From Paenalicyclobacillus ferrooxydans (GTDB lineage: Bacteria > Bacillota > Bacilli > Alicyclobacillales > Alicyclobacillaceae), in NCBI RefSeq assembly GCF_001399675.1, contig NZ_LJCO01000033.1, positions 1 to 64,000 of the forward strand: DNA of 64,000 bases, written 5' to 3'. Below are positions 25,258-34,376 of this stretch, piece after piece (position 1 is the first letter of the stretch; every line of letters begins with the position of its first letter). A program made the position numbers and the translations under genes. A model generated the notes under the pieces. The model saw only the letters and a program-made list of their open reading frames with translations. It had not been told where the DNA came from and ran no database searches.

Positions 25258-26658
25258 TTGGAGAGAGAATTCCCACGTATTTATATCCCGTCCGACCTGC
25301 CAGTTGACCAGAAGAAGGTACTGGTGTTCTTGCTTATCTATGAGGCGGGATACTATGAAACACAGTCCCATACACATGACCGGAGGCGAATCCAGTATCA
25401 GCTCCGTACATGTTTCCCTAATCTGATGTCGTCGCCCCAAGAAATGCTGGAGATGGACGACTTTATTCAGATACTTTCTTGCACTCCCGTAGAGGTTGCT
25501 GCTAAGGCATATCGACACTTTGTTGGGGTGGCCAGGTCTATTGGACTGTGGGACATCTTAAAACCGTACGAATGCCAAGTCCTGAAAGAAATTCAAGCTT
25601 ACGCGCACAAGAAGACCATCACCGAGACGGATTGGCTTCAAGTGTTGTTTGACCTCAAAATTAATACCCAGGCGGAGCGAGAATATTATCAGAGCCTTAT
25701 TGAAGAGAAGGGCTATCAAATTCAAGAGTCGATTCCAGACTTTGAATCTGTCGTAGAAGAGTATTCGGAAGAGGTCGGAATACTTGAACCAAGTGAAGTC
25801 ACCAAGCTTTTTTACGAGTTGGCTGATGAGGCAATATCCCTTGAACGTAAGAGTCAGATAAAAAACACGCTGTTTATCGCGAATCAGCGATTAGTTCCTT
25901 TTGTCTTAGAAAAAATGCGAAGCTTTGCGAATTATACTCCGGCACGTGACCGCGAGGATGATCTTCAGGAAGGACTTTCGGCATTATGGCTTGCACTTGA
26001 AAAATTTGACGTAACCAAGGGTAACCAATTCTCAACGTATGCCGTTCAGTGTATCCGTGGGAATATCTTACGGTTTCGAAATAAAAATCGATTTTTGCAA
26101 CATGTACCTGAAAACAAAAATCTAAACTATCAAAAGGCAATTAAGCTCAAAAATAAACAAGAAGCAGAACTCGGGCGTGAAATTACGCTTCAGGAATGGG
26201 CAAAGTTAATGGGGATGCCGGAGTATAAACTGATGAAAATCGTTGACATACATAAAGAGACAGTTTACTTTGGCTCACCCGTACATGCATCAAGTGAGGA
26301 CCTTCTGCTTGAGGAAGTGCTTGCAGATCCTGCGGATGTAGAAGATGAAGTCATGCAGATTTCACTGTCTGAAGAATTGACAGACTTGCTAGGTAGACTC
26401 GATCAGCGTGAGGAAGACATTATAAGACTCAGATATGGTTTTTTCCGCACCAAAGATGAACTACTGCATGCGAAGATGAAACTCGGCCGAGATGTACATC
26501 CAAACGAGCCGGTCACCCTTGAGGAAATCGCTAAAGTTTATGGAATCACGCGAGAACGGGTTCGGCAAATCCTGGACAATGCTTGCCATACTCTACGCCA
26601 TCCATCAATCAGTATGAACCTATTACACTATCGAGAAGAAATCGATGAACGCGCTTGA
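25258..26658 (+). CDS. Sigma-70-family factor with long N-terminal domain and interrupted region 4
   Basis: A 466-residue protein. Residues about 1-200 match no sigma region I know. Region 2 follows (NQRLVPFVLEKM, DDLQEGLSALWLALEKFD, FSTYAVQCIRGNILRF), then region 3 (GREITLQEWAKLMGM) and region 4 (LDQREEDIIRLRYGFF, EEIAKVYGITRERVRQILD). Region 4 is split by about 25 residues between RLRYGFF and the HTH. The frame opens at TTG 25258 directly after an in-frame stop, with AGGTGG upstream. It is clearly sigma-70-like but is not a standard RpoD, SigB/F/G or ECF type. It is autonomous, with its own promoter and terminator. Confidence 0.85.
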   Translation: MEREFPRIYIPSDLPVDQKKVLVFLLIYEAGYYETQSHTHDRRRIQYQLRTCFPNLMSSPQEMLEMDDFIQILSCTPVEVAAKAYRHFVGVARSIGLWDILKPYECQVLKEIQAYAHKKTITETDWLQVLFDLKINTQAEREYYQSLIEEKGYQIQESIPDFESVVEEYSEEVGILEPSEVTKLFYELADEAISLERKSQIKNTLFIANQRLVPFVLEKMRSFANYTPARDREDDLQEGLSALWLALEKFDVTKGNQFSTYAVQCIRGNILRFRNKNRFLQHVPENKNLNYQKAIKLKNKQEAELGREITLQEWAKLMGMPEYKLMKIVDIHKETVYFGSPVHASSEDLLLEEVLADPADVEDEVMQISLSEELTDLLGRLDQREEDIIRLRYGFFRTKDELLHAKMKLGRDVHPNEPVTLEEIAKVYGITRERVRQILDNACHTLRHPSISMNLLHYREEIDERA

Positions 26659-26678
26659 ATCCTCAAGCGCGTCTTTTG
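26649..26678 (+). terminator. Terminator of the sigma factor gene
   Basis: ACGCGCTTGA (26649-26658) pairs perfectly with TCAAGCGCGT (26663-26672) around ATCC, followed by CTTTTG. The stop codon lies within the left arm. Confidence 0.9.
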
Positions 26679-26864
26679 TGTATCATCTCGAAAGCCACGT
26701 TAGACATGGGAAGAAAACGCGTGCATATTGTCGTATCAATGCTACGTGTTTGTCCATTCGATGGTACCCTCTCAGTGGATTCATAAGCGCTATTTGACAA
26801 TCTGCGATAGATCTATTGTCCATAGTTTGTAACACGGGCTATGTCTGAGAAGGGAGCCGTATGG

Positions 26865-27479
26865 ATGGCGGTGCGGTTTCAGGGTACCGAAGAAATTCTT
26901 GACCTTGCAGTAATTTTAACGAGACCTTTCCGAAGTCTTAAGTCTCAGCAGCAACCGCTGTTAGTTGACACGGAACGCGATTATGTAAGCTATACAGATG
27001 CAGGTCTCGTGATTCCGCGGCCGACATCATTGCATCAGGCCGTTTATGATCTTCTATTTGTGTCGCTATTACAAACTTATAGCCTAGGAACGACAGATAG
27101 TCCCACGTTTCTCATTGAACTGCTTCAGAAGCTCGCGGATCTTATCGTCGAGCGGTATAAAGACCAACAAGTAGAAACGATACGGCTTACCATTGATGAA
27201 CGAGATCAACTGGAAATGCCCTACGGGTATGTCGGAGTAGAAGACACGCATCTTCGGGTAGTCTTTTTACCTGCGTTTATTGAAATTCATACAAGCTCAG
27301 TTACGTTGATACGAGCACTTTCAGATGCTGATGGAGCACTCATACAGAAACCGTTTATCGATATGCTGTCTCTGCACTACCGTTCGGCAACTGGACATTT
27401 CGCAGCACGGGTAAAGAAAAAATTGCTTTGCTACAAATCTATTTTAAACGGTGAGTATGTTGTTCACCGTCATAAATAA
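26865..27479 (+). CDS. Hypothetical protein, unknown
   Basis: A 204-residue soluble protein, not recognised. The N-terminal part has beta-strand-like stretches, then a helical segment (YDLLFVSLLQTYSLG, ELLQKLADLIVERY), and the C-terminus is basic. There is no signal peptide or clear membrane segment. ATG 26865 follows GGGAG with 8 nt spacing; an in-frame ATG at 26841 has no ribosome site. It lies between the sigma factor and cheR. The gap 26679-26864 shows no other gene. Confidence 0.65.
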   Translation: MAVRFQGTEEILDLAVILTRPFRSLKSQQQPLLVDTERDYVSYTDAGLVIPRPTSLHQAVYDLLFVSLLQTYSLGTTDSPTFLIELLQKLADLIVERYKDQQVETIRLTIDERDQLEMPYGYVGVEDTHLRVVFLPAFIEIHTSSVTLIRALSDADGALIQKPFIDMLSLHYRSATGHFAARVKKKLLCYKSILNGEYVVHRHK

Positions 27480-27741
27480 ATAAAGTCAAACAACACTGTA
27501 AGTGAACACAGGGTCTATAATGACGAGCTTCAATGTCGAGGAAGCATTTCTTCCATCCTCCATGCTTTTGAATCTGAGGACTGACACGAGCAGCAATGTG
27601 AACTCGGCTGCGAGGCTGTTGTTGCATACTCCGCGTTCTGTGAGATAGGACATTAGACACGGCTCTGCTTCGGTACGCCTTCTTGAGAGTTGTGTAATCA
27701 CTGGCGAGTAGCGGTTGAATATGAGACTGAGGTGATGATGC

Positions 27742-28539
27742 TTGGGAGTGCAAGACTTCCAAAGCGATATTGATTTTGTGGAGTTTGCAAGGCAGTTGAA
27801 GCAAAAGACAGGTGTCGATCTCCTGTCTTACAAGCAAGGTCAGGTTCTTCGCAGGCTTACGAGCCTGCGTGAGAGAAAGGGATTCCATTCATTCGCCGCC
27901 TTCTACCGAGCCATGGAGCGAGACAAAGAACTCTATGATGCCTTTATTGATCAGTTAACCATTAACGTAACTGAGTTCTATCGTAATCCTGGACGCTGGG
28001 AGGTCTTACGAAGACAAATTTTGCCTGAAATTCTTCGATCTGGACTTTCGAGAATTAAGTGTTGGAGCGCGGCTTGTTCTACAGGAGACGAACCATACAG
28101 CATTGTGCTTACGGTTTCAGATTTCCTCCCCCTACAAAATATCGAAGTCCATGCAACGGATATCGATTCTGCCGTGATTGACAAGGCGAAGATTGGCAAG
28201 TACGCAGCCTCAGCAGTTCGAGAGGTGCCGCAGGACAAACTGTCCAAGTACTTTTCCATGGATAATGACGGCTATCGGATTGCCGAGGCCATTAAAGGCC
28301 GCGTGAGATTTCGTCAGCATGACTTGCTTACTGACCCATACGAGAGTGGATATGATTTGATTGTATGTCGAAATGTTGTCATTTACTTCACCGACGAAGC
28401 CAAAACACGTATTTATCATAAGTTTTCCAAATCATTGAAGCCAGGCGGATATCTGTTTGTTGGTGGTGTAGAACAGATCTCTAACCCTGCCGACTACGGT
28501 TTGGAGTCGACGGCGATGTTTTTCTATAAGAAGCTATAA
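27742..28539 (+). CDS. cheR: Chemoreceptor methyltransferase CheR
   Basis: A 265-residue SAM-dependent enzyme that methylates glutamates of chemoreceptors. It has the N-terminal helical CheR domain and the catalytic domain with SAM motifs (WSAACSTGDEPYSI, HATDIDSAVIDKAK, YDLIVCRNVVIYF). TTG start after GAGGTG; GTG 27748 is also possible. It is followed after 12 nt by cheB. The 260-bp gap before it (27480-27741) has no supported gene. Confidence 0.95.
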   Translation: MGVQDFQSDIDFVEFARQLKQKTGVDLLSYKQGQVLRRLTSLRERKGFHSFAAFYRAMERDKELYDAFIDQLTINVTEFYRNPGRWEVLRRQILPEILRSGLSRIKCWSAACSTGDEPYSIVLTVSDFLPLQNIEVHATDIDSAVIDKAKIGKYAASAVREVPQDKLSKYFSMDNDGYRIAEAIKGRVRFRQHDLLTDPYESGYDLIVCRNVVIYFTDEAKTRIYHKFSKSLKPGGYLFVGGVEQISNPADYGLESTAMFFYKKL

Positions 28540-28551
28540 AGGGTGGTTCAC

Positions 28552-29610
28552 ATGACGATTCGAGTTCTTGTCGTCGATGATTCAGCATTCATGCGCGTTA
28601 TGCTCACTAAGATGCTTCAGGAAGATGCCAGCATTCAGGTCATAGGAACAGCGCGGAACGGTAAAGATGCAGTCGCGCGTACACATCAGTTAAGCCCCGA
28701 CGTAATCACTATGGATATAGAAATGCCAGAGCTAAACGGCATCTCTGCCTTGAAGCAAATTATGGCGGAACACCCCACTCCAGTAATCATGTTAAGCACC
28801 CTCACGACAAAAGAGGCAGATGCCACGATGGATGCTCTCCAGAACGGTGCTTTTGATTTTTTAGCGAAGCCAGGAAACCAGAGGGAGATTACCGAACTGG
28901 GGCCGCAACTGATTACACGGGTAAAACTGGCTGCTAAAGCCGGGGTTCACAGGTTGGGCACCGCCCAAGTTGTAACGCCCTCTGCAGTGCACAGAACTTA
29001 TTCGAACAATACAAGAGTGCCAAACACTCGGGTATCCCAAATTGTGGCCATTGGCACCTCCACAGGCGGCCCGCGCGCTCTGGAGACAGTCCTTCGGGAA
29101 CTGCCAAACTCTATCTCCTTTCCGATTGTCATTGTCCAACACATGCCGCCCAAGTTTACGAAATCTCTTGCCGACCGTCTAAACACCGTTTGTGCGATAC
29201 GGGTCGTCGAAGCGAAGCACGGTCAACGAGTCGATAACGGAACTGCCTATATCGCACCCGGTGGATTTCATATGACTGTGGTGGAAAAGGAAGGACAGTA
29301 TCAAATTGCTTTGAACGAAGGCGAAAAGTGCAATGAGCATCGCCCGTCGGTGGACGTACTCTTCGAGTCGTTGGCTCTGCTCAAAAGAGTCACGCGTCAC
29401 CTCGTTATTATGACCGGTATGGGGAGTGACGGTGCGAAGGGGATGTCACAAGCCAAACAAAGCGGCGCCTCGACGATTGTAGAATCTGAAGAAACGTGTG
29501 TTGTGTTTGGTATGCCAAAATCAGCGATTTCTATGAACTGCGTCGATTATGTTGTGCCTGTTCATCAAATTGCTTCGAAGATTATGCAGGTCGCAGATCC
29601 TCAGAGGTGA
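28552..29610 (+). CDS. cheB: Protein-glutamate methylesterase CheB
   Basis: A 352-residue receptor methylesterase/deamidase. The N-terminal receiver has Asp9-Asp10 and phospho-acceptor Asp55 (MDIEMPELNG). The C-terminal esterase domain shows the catalytic Ser in IGTSTGGPRAL, the His in VQHMPPKFT and the Asp in TGMGSDGAKG. ATG 28552 after AGGGTGG is preferred over GTG 28543. It forms an adaptation pair with cheR. Confidence 0.96.
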   Translation: MTIRVLVVDDSAFMRVMLTKMLQEDASIQVIGTARNGKDAVARTHQLSPDVITMDIEMPELNGISALKQIMAEHPTPVIMLSTLTTKEADATMDALQNGAFDFLAKPGNQREITELGPQLITRVKLAAKAGVHRLGTAQVVTPSAVHRTYSNNTRVPNTRVSQIVAIGTSTGGPRALETVLRELPNSISFPIVIVQHMPPKFTKSLADRLNTVCAIRVVEAKHGQRVDNGTAYIAPGGFHMTVVEKEGQYQIALNEGEKCNEHRPSVDVLFESLALLKRVTRHLVIMTGMGSDGAKGMSQAKQSGASTIVESEETCVVFGMPKSAISMNCVDYVVPVHQIASKIMQVADPQR

Positions 29611-29654
29611 CGTAATACCAAATATAGTGAAGTACAAATAGGAGGCACTCAGCT

Positions 29655-30521
29655 TTGTTAAACGTGACTGACCCTTATCTCCTTGTTGACGAGGCATATG
29701 CCAAGGTGCGGCAAAGTGTGTCCGGCCAGTCTGATGCCTGGCTGTTCGAACAAACCATGCTGACGGCTCCATCCCGCAGGGCATTTCTTAGCGCACTTCC
29801 AATCCAAGACGGATGGGATATATTGGACTTAGGGACCGGATTTGGCGGATCTGCGTTTGATATTGCGTGTCAGCGTCATTGCCATGTTCGTGGGGTTGAT
29901 TACGACTCTGAAAAGCTTCAGGTTTCGCGCACAATATGGTCTATTCTAAACGAAAACGACTTCTTCAACGGCAGAGGGACCATTTCATTTGAAGAAGGTA
30001 ATGCGTATGATCTTCCCTACCCCGATCATTCATTTCAGTTTGTGTTATCACGTTTCTTGTTTCAACACTTAACACGTCCAGAAGATGCACTTTTGCAATT
30101 GAATCGAGTTGTATCTCGGGACGGGTATATCTGTCTGATAGATGTCGATGACCAATTATCTTTGACATATCCGGCATCTAAAGCATATTTGGAGCTCATG
30201 GAGGCTTACCGTCAACTTCAATTACGACGTGGAGGAGACCGCTTAGTTGGTCGTAAACTAGCCCACTACGCGAGTGCCGCCGGGTTCCAGGTCGTTGGAA
30301 CTATGATTCAAACATCTGCCGGATATTCTGTGTCTGAACCCAATTCTTTGCCCACTAGTATGTTGATGACACATTTTCATCGTGAACGAGAGTCTCTTGT
30401 CAGAGAAGGGCTTATTTCTGAGATCGAGTTTGACACATATATGTTGGAACTCGAGCAGTCTAACGTTGGACCGCATTTTCGCACAAACAGTGAGGTCGTA
30501 GTCATTGCAAAGAAAGTTTAG
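29655..30521 (+). CDS. Class I SAM-dependent methyltransferase
   Basis: A 288-residue methyltransferase with a Rossmann core: motif I LDLGTGFGGSAFD, acidic VDYDSEKL, post-I EEGNAYDLPYPDHSF and LSRFLFQHL. It resembles UbiE/menaquinone-type small-molecule methyltransferases; the substrate is not readable. TTG start after AGGAGG. It lies between cheB and the filament genes and is followed by a strong terminator, so it may be cotranscribed with cheR-cheB. Modification of a flagellar glycan or protein is possible but unproved. Confidence 0.8.
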   Translation: MLNVTDPYLLVDEAYAKVRQSVSGQSDAWLFEQTMLTAPSRRAFLSALPIQDGWDILDLGTGFGGSAFDIACQRHCHVRGVDYDSEKLQVSRTIWSILNENDFFNGRGTISFEEGNAYDLPYPDHSFQFVLSRFLFQHLTRPEDALLQLNRVVSRDGYICLIDVDDQLSLTYPASKAYLELMEAYRQLQLRRGGDRLVGRKLAHYASAAGFQVVGTMIQTSAGYSVSEPNSLPTSMLMTHFHRERESLVREGLISEIEFDTYMLELEQSNVGPHFRTNSEVVVIAKKV

Positions 30522-30603
30522 TCTTCGCCGACTGTTCTGCTCTTGAAGCGGGCTTGCGACAAAAAAACGGATTTGGATTTTTCGATTGACGTGATTTCAT
30601 ACA

Positions 30604-30641
30604 CCAACGTCTTCCTAGCAGACGTTGGTTTTTTGTTTTCA
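30604..30641 (+). terminator. Terminator after the cheR-cheB-methyltransferase genes
   Basis: ACCAACGTCT (30604-30613) pairs perfectly with AGACGTTGGT (30621-30630) and runs into TTTTTTGTTTT. This is one of the strongest terminators in the window. The gap to 30755 must then hold a promoter for the filament genes, but I could not identify it. Confidence 0.92.
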
Positions 30642-30754
30642 CCACGAAATGTTTAGCGGATTTGCGATGTGTCTATTGCAAGGAAAGATGTTGTATAACG
30701 AATTTGCACTGTGATGGATGATTGGACGGATAGACAACTGAAAACGGCTTTTGA

Positions 30755-31063
30755 ATGAACAGGATTTTTGGGGAGATGGAGTACGAGTTGTTGGCCGAAT
30801 TCGAGAACCTCTTGGTAGAAATGGAACAGGCGCTGATCGTAAACGATGTTGAGAGAATTTCGCAAATCACGGATCGACAACAACTGTGTCTTCTCCAGAT
30901 TGTTCGAAAGTCTAAGACTGATGTTTCGTTTCGTGCACAGGCCAAGACGTGCGTTCCACGTTGGATGGAGCAACTAGAAATAAACAATAAGCTATTGCAA
31001 CAAGCCATGTCCATTAACAGTACAGTACTTCAGGTACTGTATGGCCATGAAGCTTCATGCTGA
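30755..31063 (+). CDS. flgN: FlgN-type export chaperone
   Basis: A 102-residue all-helical protein directly before flgK, the position and size of FlgN, which escorts hook-junction proteins FlgK and FlgL to the export gate. Heptad-like EFENLLVEMEQAL and a central NNKLL segment agree with FlgN-family patterns. The start is uncertain: ATG 30755 lacks a clear ribosome site, and ATG 30776 has GGGGAG directly adjacent. Confidence 0.75.
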   Translation: MNRIFGEMEYELLAEFENLLVEMEQALIVNDVERISQITDRQQLCLLQIVRKSKTDVSFRAQAKTCVPRWMEQLEINNKLLQQAMSINSTVLQVLYGHEASC

Positions 31064-31081
31064 CGGGAGGCGATACTTCCA

Positions 31082-32449
31082 ATGAGTTCAACGTTCTCTA
31101 CGATTAACATTGCGGATTCTGCCCTCAATGCTTCGGTTATAGGGATGAATATCGCATCAAACAATATCGCGAACGCTCAAACGCCTGGTTATGCGCGTGA
31201 GACGGTTCAACAAACAAATGCTTCCTCAATTCAGTCCTTTACTGACCACTATACCTACATGGGGCAAGGCGTAGATGCAAAGGGCGCACAGCGGCAAACG
31301 AATCAGTATATCAACGCACAGCTACGTGATAATAGCTCTCAAAATAGTTATTGGAGCCAAGTGAACACCGCGCTGACGAACCTTCAAGGGGTATTCAATG
31401 AACCTTCTGGGACGTCTGTGCGCAGTGCAATGGACACATTTTTTTCGAACTGGAATCAGTTATCTCAGAACCCGACCGATTCTGGTGTCCGAGCCACAGT
31501 TATGGAATCAGCTCAGAATATGATCGATGCTTTTAATGCGATGAACAATAACTTGACCCAAAGTTCTACGATGTACCAAAATGAAGTTTCTCAAGGAGTT
31601 AGCACGACAAACACCATCGCAAAAAATATATCTGAACTGAATACTCAAATACAGAACGCACAAAAGATAGGTGCCAACGCATCTTCCTTAGAAGACCAGC
31701 GGGATGCATTATTGAATCAATTGTCTAACTTGATGCCGATCAATGTCACGTACTCACAGGATTCTTCGAATCCGAATGTTACAGACATGAGCGTGACGTA
31801 TGACACAAAAAATCCCACAACGGGTGCAGTAACCACAAACACGTTGATCGATAATGGGACAACACCTCATCCTCTTACTGTGGGGGATGTCGCCAACTTT
31901 AAGAACAATCAGTACGGTTCTTTGGCGGGTTACAACTACATGCAAGGGTACGCAACACACGTCGCCTCCGAAATGCAAGGTTTGTTGGCGAAGGTTGCGA
32001 ATGACGTAAACGGCTATCAAAAAAGTGGATACGGTGCAGACGGTTCAACCACCGGTGTTCCTTTGTTTGACATTAACAGTACAACCAATGCAGTCACAAT
32101 TGACTCAAAAGCTAGTGCCGCTAATCTTGCTGCGGCACAAACCGCAGGCTCTCCAACGGACGGCAGTAATGCGCTCGCGATTTCCCAACTGATGCAAACA
32201 GGGAATTATGACAGCACATATGCCGGATACGTGGGTCAAGTTGCTGACGATGTCCAGAGTGCGAATAACCAACAACAGACTTACAGTAACTTGACTACGC
32301 AACTGCAAAATACACAAACCGCGATTAGCGGAGTCGATATCAATCAAGAAATGAGCAATATGATTCAGTACCAACAAACCTATGAGGCCTCTTCCAAATT
32401 AATCTCTGTATATGCGAACATGCTGAATACCCTGATTCAAAACGCCTAA
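31082..32449 (+). CDS. flgK: Flagellar hook-filament junction protein FlgK
   Basis: A 455-residue axial protein that joins hook and filament (HAP1). The N-terminus carries the axial motif NIASNNIANAQTPGYARE, and the C-terminal helix INQEMSNMIQYQQTYEASSK is the matching axial end. It lies 18 nt after flgN and 17 nt before flgL. Confidence 0.96.
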   Translation: MSSTFSTINIADSALNASVIGMNIASNNIANAQTPGYARETVQQTNASSIQSFTDHYTYMGQGVDAKGAQRQTNQYINAQLRDNSSQNSYWSQVNTALTNLQGVFNEPSGTSVRSAMDTFFSNWNQLSQNPTDSGVRATVMESAQNMIDAFNAMNNNLTQSSTMYQNEVSQGVSTTNTIAKNISELNTQIQNAQKIGANASSLEDQRDALLNQLSNLMPINVTYSQDSSNPNVTDMSVTYDTKNPTTGAVTTNTLIDNGTTPHPLTVGDVANFKNNQYGSLAGYNYMQGYATHVASEMQGLLAKVANDVNGYQKSGYGADGSTTGVPLFDINSTTNAVTIDSKASAANLAAAQTAGSPTDGSNALAISQLMQTGNYDSTYAGYVGQVADDVQSANNQQQTYSNLTTQLQNTQTAISGVDINQEMSNMIQYQQTYEASSKLISVYANMLNTLIQNA

Positions 32450-32466
32450 GGAAGGTGTTGTCGCTT

Positions 32467-33366
32467 GTGCGTGTAACGACATTTGGTATGACTGCGAATT
32501 ACCTCAATGACCTGACGAACATTATGCAAAAGCTGCAGAACACAGAACAGGAAGCGAGTACTGGAAACCGAATCAATCAGCCGTCTGATGATCCAGTGGG
32601 TTATTCGGCAGACGTTGCTACGCAGAGCATGATCAAAAACACTCAGCAGTGGATTAATAACGCGAAATTTGCTACATCGTCCATGCAAGTGGCGAGCGAT
32701 GCGATTGGTTCGCTCCAATCTATGCTTGGAAAAATCCGTACGCAGTTGGTCACTGCGACAAACGGTACGAACACCCCACAAGACTTACAGCAGATGGCAA
32801 CTGTTGTGAAGCAGTACATTGGCTCAGTTCAATCCATTGCCAACACGAGTAATGGTGAACAGTATATTTTTGCAGGCACCAATGGCAACTCAGCCCCTCT
32901 ATCTGGTGACGTTACATCTGGATTTCTATGGGGCGGAAACAACAAATCGCAAAATACGAATATCGGAAATGGCACAAAACTTCAAGTCAATACGGATGTG
33001 TCTGCTGTTTTTAATGGAAATTCTTCAGCAAGTCAAAATTTGATGAAGAATTTGACAAATATATATCAGGATTTGAGCGCGGGTAATCAATCTAATTTGC
33101 AAACCGACTTAGGCAACCTGGATTCGAATATTTCCAATGTTACTGCAGTCCAGTCCGATCTCGGTGGGCGCATGGACCGCGCACAGGCAGCCAACTCTCA
33201 ACTATCAAGCATGTTGTTGACACTCCAAAATCAACAGAGTCAGTTGCAAGATGCTAACATGGCAGACGTCATTACGTCGTTGACCAGAGAGCAAACTGTG
33301 TACACGGCGGCGCTAAATGTTGGTGCAAAAATGATTCTCCCGACCTTGGCAAGCGTACTTCCCTAA
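32467..33366 (+). CDS. flgL: Flagellar hook-filament junction protein FlgL
   Basis: A 299-residue flagellin-like junction protein (HAP3). Typical signs are STGNRINQPSDDPVGYSAD near the N-terminus and a C-terminal coiled end. GTG 32467 gives the usual MRVT opening; the frame extends to GTG 32455 but that adds an atypical LSL prefix. Flagellin follows directly, with no fliW or csrA between as found in Bacillus. Confidence 0.93.
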   Translation: MRVTTFGMTANYLNDLTNIMQKLQNTEQEASTGNRINQPSDDPVGYSADVATQSMIKNTQQWINNAKFATSSMQVASDAIGSLQSMLGKIRTQLVTATNGTNTPQDLQQMATVVKQYIGSVQSIANTSNGEQYIFAGTNGNSAPLSGDVTSGFLWGGNNKSQNTNIGNGTKLQVNTDVSAVFNGNSSASQNLMKNLTNIYQDLSAGNQSNLQTDLGNLDSNISNVTAVQSDLGGRMDRAQAANSQLSSMLLTLQNQQSQLQDANMADVITSLTREQTVYTAALNVGAKMILPTLASVLP

Positions 33367-33449
33367 TAAATCGGCTACCTTCTATCGGTTCTCACAGGCT
33401 TCATGCTTGTTAGAATAAAATCACTTCTCAAACAAGGAGGAAACTACAA

Positions 33450-34298
33450 ATGTTTTCAGTCCAAACTAACAATGCAGCAAATACGGTTCTCTTTAACATG
33501 GGGAACAGCTTTGCAGCAATGAACAAGTCTTCCACAGAATTGTCATCCGGCTACAAAATCAACTCCGCCGCCAATGACGCAGCAGGGCTTGCCATCTCAA
33601 ACGGCATGGGCAACCAGATTACGGGCCTGAATCAGGCTTCGCAGAATGCTCAGGATGGCCTGTCCATGCTACAGACAATGGAAGGAGGTACAGACACCAT
33701 TAATTCAATGCTGGGTCGCATGCGCCAATTGGCACTTCAGGCGGCTAATGACACCCAAACTGCGAGTAATCGCTCTGACATCGTTGACGAGTTAAAACAG
33801 CTTCAGCAGGAAATCACACGCACTGCGAACACCACTCAGTTCAACACTCAAACCCTGTTAACAGGTCTTGCAAGTACAGGTATCTCGTTTCAAGTGGGAG
33901 CGAACAAAAACCAAACAATATCACTGAAAACCACTGGCACTAACCTGCGTGCCTCCGGACTTGGTATAACTGGCACACTCGTATCTTCCTTGGCAACGAG
34001 TGGCTCGAAGGGCGTCTCAGCGTCAAACCAACTTCTCTCTGCAATTGATAAGGCTTTGTCCCAGGTCTCAGGTTTTCTTTCAAACGTGGGTTCTGTTGAA
34101 GACCGTCTGAACTACGCCATTCAGAACCTTGGAACAGAAAGCAACAACCTAACCACTGCTCAAAGCCGCATTCTTGATACAAACATGGCCTCGACCATGA
34201 CGCAGTACAGTCAACAACAGGTTCTCGTGCAGGCTGGTATGAGCATGCTGTCGCACGCAAACCAGAACTCCAGCATGATTCTGAACCTGCTTCAGTAG
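33450..34298 (+). CDS. hag: Flagellin
   Basis: A 282-residue flagellin, the filament subunit. Conserved D0/D1 domains are present at both ends (ELSSGYKINSAANDAAGLAI; AQSRILDTNMASTMTQYS; closing LLQ). The centre (about residues 145-200) is short and Ser/Thr-rich, a likely zone for O-glycosylation given the legionaminate genes nearby. The opening MFSVQTNNAANTVLF departs from the common MRINHN form. It has an AAGGAGG ribosome site and its own terminator. Confidence 0.96.
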   Translation: MFSVQTNNAANTVLFNMGNSFAAMNKSSTELSSGYKINSAANDAAGLAISNGMGNQITGLNQASQNAQDGLSMLQTMEGGTDTINSMLGRMRQLALQAANDTQTASNRSDIVDELKQLQQEITRTANTTQFNTQTLLTGLASTGISFQVGANKNQTISLKTTGTNLRASGLGITGTLVSSLATSGSKGVSASNQLLSAIDKALSQVSGFLSNVGSVEDRLNYAIQNLGTESNNLTTAQSRILDTNMASTMTQYSQQQVLVQAGMSMLSHANQNSSMILNLLQ

Positions 34299-34321
34299 TA
34301 TTTTTACAGGTTGGGCGAAAC

Positions 34322-34350
34322 GGGGCATTCCTTTTTGGGGTGCCCCCTTT
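34322..34350 (+). terminator. Terminator of the flagellin gene
   Basis: GGGGCATTCC pairs with GGGGTGCCCC (two T-G wobbles) around a TTTTT loop, followed by CTTT. It lies 23 nt after the flagellin stop. Confidence 0.75.
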
Positions 34351-34376
34351 GCATATGAAAGAAGGGAGATAGACTC

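Noticed and set aside
27439-27888. 149-residue minus-strand frame between the unknown gene and cheR
   Set aside because: It overlaps both real genes at its ends and has no recognisable domain or ribosome site; a 42-codon plus-strand frame near 27520 is also too weak.
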